From Actinoallomurus sp050942425 (lineage in GTDB: Bacteria > Actinomycetota > Actinomycetes > Streptosporangiales > Streptosporangiaceae): a stretch of 64,000 nucleotides of DNA. Made by a program: the position numbers and the translations under genes. The stretch lies in contig NZ_CP192063.1 in the NCBI RefSeq assembly GCF_050942425.1, positions 6,200,001-6,264,000 on the forward strand, read 5' to 3'. Shown here piece after piece: positions 60,075-64,000 of this stretch. The notes below the pieces were generated by a model. That model had not been told where the DNA came from. It searched no databases and saw only the letters and a program-made list of their open reading frames with translations. The stretch's first letter is position 1, and each line of letters starts with the position of its first letter.

Positions 60075-61873
60075 CTGTTCACCTCCGTGGGGAGAGTGAT
60101 CGGCGCCTGCGACATGGATTCGCCGCCGAGGTAGGCGTCGATGACCGCAGGGGCGGCCACCACCTCGGCGGGCGCGCCATCGGCGATGACACGGCCGCTG
60201 GCGAGTACGGTGACGCGGTCGCACAAGGACATGACGAGCCCCATGTTGTGCTCGATGATCACGACGGTGACGCCGCTTTCGCGGATCGAGCGGACGATCT
60301 CCGCGAGCCGCCCCGCCTCTTCGCCGTTGAGCCCGGCGGCGGGCTCGTCGAGCAGCAGGACCCGCGGTCCTCCCGCCATGGCGCGGGCGATCTCGATGCG
60401 CCTCTGGATCCCGTACGGCAGGGACGCCGGCAACGCGTCGGCGTAGTCGGTGAGGCCGAAGCGGCGCAGGAGCTCATCGGCTCGGCCTCGCAACGCGCGG
60501 TCGTGTCGCCACACGCCCACGGGCCACAGGGCGTACCGCCAGATGGACCGGGTGCGGGTGCGGTCGAGCGCGACGAGGATGTTGTCCCGGACCGTCAAGG
60601 CCCCGAACAGCCGTAGATTCTGGAAGGTGCGGGCGATCCCCAGCTGCGAGAGCCGGTACGATCGGGCGCCCGTGATCGGCCGGCCGTCGAGGTGCACGTT
60701 GCCGCCGGTCGGCCGGTACAGGCCGCTCACGACGTTGAACAGCGTCGTCTTTCCCGAGCCGTTGGGACCGACGATGCCGTGGATCCTTCCGGCCTCGATC
60801 TCCAGGGAGACCTCGTCGAGCGCCTTGAGCCCGCGAAAATGCTTGCTGATCCGGCTGACCTCCAGCGAGGCGTGCCGGGCCGAGTCCTCCGGCACCGGCT
60901 CGTACGGTTCGAAGGGGCGCAACGCGGCGCGAGCGCCCTCCCGTCCTCGCCGGCGCAGCGACGCGATCCGGCGCGGCACGCCTGCCAGTCCGGTCGGTGC
61001 GAACACCGTCATGAGCACGACGACGATGCCGTACCCCAGTTGGGCGTAGGTCGAGAAGTCGACGAGCCACTCGCGGATCAGCGACAGGCACACCGCGCCG
61101 ATGACGCAGCCCCACAGGCTCTGCCGACCGCCGACGATCACCATCGCCAGCAGCAGGAACATGTTGGTGATGCTGAACGTCTCGGGCGCGACGTAATGGA
61201 TCAGACCCGCGTACAGAACACCGGCCAGTCCCCCGTACACGCTGCCGAGCAAGAACGCGGTCATCCGCAGGAAGGGGATCTCCGCGCCCACGGCTCCGGC
61301 CGCGAGCGGGTCGTCCCGCATCGCGCGCAGCCGCCTGCCGAGCGGCGTCCGCACGACGAACAGGCCGAACGCCAGGGCCACGGCGAAGACGACGACCTCG
61401 AGGTAGTAGTAGAGGTATTCGTCGGACAGGTCGATGCCGAACAACCACGGAACCGGGATCTCGGAGACCCCGTCGGCTCCGCCGGCGATCGGCGTGTTCG
61501 TGATCCAGTTCAGGAACGCCAGGCCCAGGCCCAGCGTCACGATCCCCAGATAGTGCGACTGGACGCGGAGCGCGGGCAGGCCGACGACGAGCCCGGCACC
61601 CGCGGAGGCGGCGACGGCCAGCGCCGCCGCGGCCCAGAATCCCAGCCCGCCGTGGGTGGTGAGGAGCGCGGTGCTGTACGCGCCGACGCCGAAGAAGGCG
61701 ATCTGGGCGAGGTTGATCTGACCGCCGACGCCCATGACCAGGCCCAGGCCGATGGCCAGCAGGGCGAAGATGACGGCCACGTCGACCACGTGGATCGCGT
61801 AGGTGCCCAGCGTGTAAGGAAGCGCGTAGGCGAGCACGGCGGCGACCGCCAGTGCCGCGATGCGGACCTTCAT
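60071..61873 (-). CDS. LivM permease-LivG ATPase fusion
   Basis: This is a 600-residue fusion protein. About residues 1-310 are the LivM permease (about eight to nine transmembrane helices; GVGGQINLAQIAFFGVGAYSTALL, LGIVTLGLGLAFLNWITN, GLAGVLYAGLIHYVAPETFSI). About 345-590 are the LivG ATPase (HGIVGPNGSGKTTLFNVVSGLYRP, ARTFQNLRLFGALTVRDN, SLPYGIQRRIEIARAM, VLLLDEPAAGLNGEEAGRL, VVIIEHNMGLVMSLCD). Separate genes are the norm elsewhere, so the fusion fixes permease-ATPase stoichiometry. It overlaps livH and livF by ATGA. Confidence 0.92.
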   Translation of the reverse strand: MKVRIAALAVAAVLAYALPYTLGTYAIHVVDVAVIFALLAIGLGLVMGVGGQINLAQIAFFGVGAYSTALLTTHGGLGFWAAAALAVAASAGAGLVVGLPALRVQSHYLGIVTLGLGLAFLNWITNTPIAGGADGVSEIPVPWLFGIDLSDEYLYYYLEVVVFAVALAFGLFVVRTPLGRRLRAMRDDPLAAGAVGAEIPFLRMTAFLLGSVYGGLAGVLYAGLIHYVAPETFSITNMFLLLAMVIVGGRQSLWGCVIGAVCLSLIREWLVDFSTYAQLGYGIVVVLMTVFAPTGLAGVPRRIASLRRRGREGARAALRPFEPYEPVPEDSARHASLEVSRISKHFRGLKALDEVSLEIEAGRIHGIVGPNGSGKTTLFNVVSGLYRPTGGNVHLDGRPITGARSYRLSQLGIARTFQNLRLFGALTVRDNILVALDRTRTRSIWRYALWPVGVWRHDRALRGRADELLRRFGLTDYADALPASLPYGIQRRIEIARAMAGGPRVLLLDEPAAGLNGEEAGRLAEIVRSIRESGVTVVIIEHNMGLVMSLCDRVTVLASGRVIADGAPAEVVAAPAVIDAYLGGESMSQAPITLPTEVNR

Positions 61874-62739
61874 GCGCGGTTGACCGTCCTCTCGCCGAAG
61901 ACCCCCGTCGGGCGGATCATGATCGCCACGGTGAAGACGAGGAAGGTGACCAGGTCGGAGTAGCCCTGGAAGTGGCCGGCCGAGAACGAGTCGAGGATGC
62001 CGATGCCCAGACCTCCCACGATGGCGCCGGGGATGTTGCCGAACCCGCCGAGGATCGCGGCCGCGAAACCCTTGATCCCCAGAGAGCCGCCCATGGCCGG
62101 GCTGACGTACAGCAACGGACCGGCCATCGCCCCGGCGAGGGCCGCGAGTCCCGCCCCGATCGCGAAGGCGATGGCGTTGCTGCGCCCCACGTGGATGCCG
62201 ACCGCGGTGGCGGCCTCATGGTCCATGGCGACGGCCTGCATCGCGACACCGCGCTTGGTGCGGTGCAGGAACAGCACCAAGAGCGTCATCGCGACCGCCG
62301 TCACCGCCAGGACGATGAGGTCATAGGCGCGGACCCGTGCCCCGAGGACGTCCAGCGGGCCGGTCTGGACGGGATTGCGCACCGCCCGGCCGGTGGCCCC
62401 CCAGATCAGGGTCGCCAGCGCCTCGAGGACGATGCCGAACCCGATCGTGCCGATGAGCATCAGGTCGAAGTCCTTGTTCTCCAGCGGCCGGAGGACCCGC
62501 TCGATCACGGTGCCGACGAGGCCGGTGACGACGAGGGCCACCACGACGGCGGGAACGAAGGGCAGTTTCACGGAGAGATAGAAGGTGGAGGCGATGTAGG
62601 CGCCGATCATCACGACGTTGCCGTGCGCGAAGTTGACCAGGCCCATGGTCCGGTAGACGAGGGAGAATCCCATCGCGACGAGCGCGTAGATGGCGCCGAG
62701 GCTGAGCCCTCCGACGAGGGTCTGCAGAAAGACTTGCAT
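61870..62739 (-). CDS. livH: Branched-chain-type ABC permease LivH
   Basis: This is a 289-residue permease with eight hydrophobic segments (e.g. FLQTLVGGLSLGAIYALVAMGFSLVY; FVPAVVVALVVTGLVGTVIERVL). LVNFAHGNVVMIGAYIAS and GFAAAILGGFGNIPGAIVGGLGIGILDSF are LivH signatures. It overlaps the LivMG fusion by four bases and follows livK by 66 bases. Confidence 0.93.
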   Translation of the reverse strand: MQVFLQTLVGGLSLGAIYALVAMGFSLVYRTMGLVNFAHGNVVMIGAYIASTFYLSVKLPFVPAVVVALVVTGLVGTVIERVLRPLENKDFDLMLIGTIGFGIVLEALATLIWGATGRAVRNPVQTGPLDVLGARVRAYDLIVLAVTAVAMTLLVLFLHRTKRGVAMQAVAMDHEAATAVGIHVGRSNAIAFAIGAGLAALAGAMAGPLLYVSPAMGGSLGIKGFAAAILGGFGNIPGAIVGGLGIGILDSFSAGHFQGYSDLVTFLVFTVAIMIRPTGVFGERTVNRA

Positions 62740-62805
62740 GTTTCTCCTACCTGCCGACGCGGGGTCTGCCGGGTCCGGGCCCGGCAGTCCCCGCGACCCC
62801 GGTCT

Positions 62806-63948
62806 CTAACCCGCGGCGACCAGGCGCGCGTTCTGGATGGTGCCGATCCGGGTGGAGAAGATGCCCACACCGGTCTTGTCGAAGGCGAAGGTCCCGAGCA
62901 GCCCCTGGTACTGCGTGGCCCTGATGGCGTCGGCGAGCTTGCGGCCGGCGGAGACGCCCGAGGTCTTCAGCGCGGTGAGGACGATGTTGGTCCCGTCGTA
63001 GGCCTTGGCGCCGTGCAGTTCGGCCTCCTCGCCGTAGGCGGCCTTGTAGGCGGCGGCGAACTTCTTTGACGCGTCGTTGAAATCGTTGCTCAGGTACGGG
63101 GTGCTGACGATCGTGCCTTCGGTGTTGGACGCACCGGCGGTGTTGACGAAGACCGGTGTGCCCTGGGGCGCCGCGCCCGCGAAGGTGGCCTTGATGCCCA
63201 GGTCTCGCGCCTGCTTCACGATCAGCCCGGATTCGACCTCCTCGGCGCCGAGGAAGATCAGCTGGGGCTTCTTGGCGCGGATGGAGGTGAGGGCCGCGCT
63301 GAAGTCCTTCTGGTCGGTGGTCACCACCTGGTCGGCGACCGGCTTCACACCGCGTTTGGTGAGCGAGGCGAGGAAGGCGGTGTGCTCGCCCTTGCCGTAG
63401 GAGCCATTGTTGGTGATCAAGGCGATGTTCTTGATCCCTTTGGTGTCGACGATGTACTTGGCGAGGGTCTCGTCATAGGTCGTGCTCGTCGGTCCGTTGA
63501 GGAACAGGAACGGACTGCCCAACGCGGGCATCGCCGGCGACTGGCCGGAGGTGATGTTGGGGATCTGCTCCTGCCGCAGCGTCGGCGCCATGGCGAGGGT
63601 GACCGCGCTCTCGGAGGTGCCGATCAGCGCGAGATAGTGGCCGCCGGCGAGCTTGCGGGCCAGGTTCGTGCCGACGGTCGGATCGCCCTGGTCGTCGAAG
63701 ACGTCGAGTCGGATCTTGCGTCCGTTGATACCGCCACGGCCGTTCCACTCGTTGACCGCCAGTTTGGCGCCCTTGGACTCCCAGGCACCGAGCGAGCTCA
63801 GCTGCCCGCTCTGCGCGTCGATCACGGCGAGCTTGATGGGCCCGGTGCCGGAGTCCTTGGCACTGTGGGAGCTTCCGGGGGAAACGCAGGCGGCGGCGGT
63901 CAGCATCGTGGCCAGCACCGTGGCGACGACGGCGGTGTACCTCGGCAT
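62806..63948 (-). CDS. livK: Branched-chain/aromatic acid-type substrate-binding lipoprotein LivK
   Basis: This is a 380-residue periplasmic-binding protein type I. The signal peptide MPRYTAVVATVLATMLTAAAC ends in a lipobox (TAAAC). The mature protein shows IKLAVIDAQSGQLSSLGAWESKGAKLAVNEWNGRGGINGRKIRLDVFDDQGDPTVGTNLARKL and ALIGTSESAVTLAMAPTLRQEQIPNITSG, the family's opening and ligand loop. It is the first gene of the operon. With a catabolic dehydratase and PQQ dehydrogenase next door, the ligand may be an aromatic or hydroaromatic acid rather than a branched-chain amino acid, which is inference. Confidence 0.92.
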   Translation of the reverse strand: MPRYTAVVATVLATMLTAAACVSPGSSHSAKDSGTGPIKLAVIDAQSGQLSSLGAWESKGAKLAVNEWNGRGGINGRKIRLDVFDDQGDPTVGTNLARKLAGGHYLALIGTSESAVTLAMAPTLRQEQIPNITSGQSPAMPALGSPFLFLNGPTSTTYDETLAKYIVDTKGIKNIALITNNGSYGKGEHTAFLASLTKRGVKPVADQVVTTDQKDFSAALTSIRAKKPQLIFLGAEEVESGLIVKQARDLGIKATFAGAAPQGTPVFVNTAGASNTEGTIVSTPYLSNDFNDASKKFAAAYKAAYGEEAELHGAKAYDGTNIVLTALKTSGVSAGRKLADAIRATQYQGLLGTFAFDKTGVGIFSTRIGTIQNARLVAAG

Positions 63949-64000
63949 TGCATCACCTTCAGGGGAGCGGTGAACGGAGATGAGAGTCAGAGGAGTGGGA

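Noticed and set aside
61852..63069. A plus-strand frame of about 405 codons over livH/livK
   Set aside because: The Asp/Gly/His-rich composition is that of an antisense frame in high-GC DNA; the minus strand holds complete transporter motifs.
1..64000. CRISPR arrays, tRNA or rRNA genes
   Set aside because: No regularly spaced repeats longer than the short regulatory arrays, and no rRNA or tRNA-like segments, were recognised.

Overview
The window reads as the chromosome of a high-GC, multicellular-type actinomycete. It shows strong G/C third-position bias, many GTG starts, two SARP-type regulators, an Lsr2 protein and NB-ARC/TPR ATPases. A Streptosporangiales-like host such as Thermomonosporaceae or a relative is my inference and is not proven by the sequence.

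Layout. Positions 1-8.5 kb are accessory and partly decayed. There are two paralogous HTH/NB-ARC proteins, one cut short by an insertion-sequence scar, then IS remnants, a DUF7003-like protein, decayed ORFs, lsr2, and small CsbD-like ORFs. From 8.5 to 25.3 kb come small regulatory and metabolic units: ArsR with a tandem SRPBCC protein, an M23 peptidase with a winged-helix regulator, and a FadR-type regulator followed by a GH42 beta-galactosidase with a clear palindromic operator. The same stretch holds LysR divergent from a diaminopropionate ammonia-lyase/M20 deacylase pair, a zinc alcohol dehydrogenase, MarR with a VOC protein, and a sulfotransferase. From 25.4 to 34.4 kb lies a coherent amino-acid island: a polar amino acid ABC transporter, a GNAT acyltransferase, an N-acylamino acid racemase-type enolase, a D-aminoacylase, a cysteine hydrolase and a PucR regulator.

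The centrepiece is 38.2-49.2 kb. An unannotated 41-codon gene at 43337-43212 (minus strand) encodes a lasso peptide precursor whose predicted core, GRPNWGFEADWSCVMLC, is close to the class IV 'handcuff' lasso peptide LP2006 as I remember it. It is followed by a perfect 18-bp-arm hairpin, then cyclase (C), RRE (B1), leader peptidase (B2) and a MauE/DoxX-like membrane protein. Those four genes are joined by 4-nt overlaps, and a DrrAB-like ABC exporter follows. Divergent from the precursor is an LLM flavin monooxygenase, then a flavin reductase cotranscribed with a SARP, then a SARP-NB-ARC-TPR regulator. Heptameric repeats at 11-bp spacing, the hallmark of SARP operators, lie upstream of both the LLM gene and the large regulator.

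Positions 49.2-53 kb hold a truncated AsnC remnant, a ketopantoate reductase-like/aminotransferase pair and a Ser/Thr kinase fused to a ricin-type lectin domain. Positions 53.3-64 kb look like hydroaromatic acid catabolism: a 3-dehydroshikimate dehydratase/VOC bifunctional protein, TetR, a Tat-exported PQQ dehydrogenase with a cupredoxin-like tail that has lost its copper ligands, a ThuA-domain protein, and a complete branched-chain/aromatic-acid ABC transporter with a LivM-LivG fusion. No tRNA, rRNA or CRISPR array was seen.
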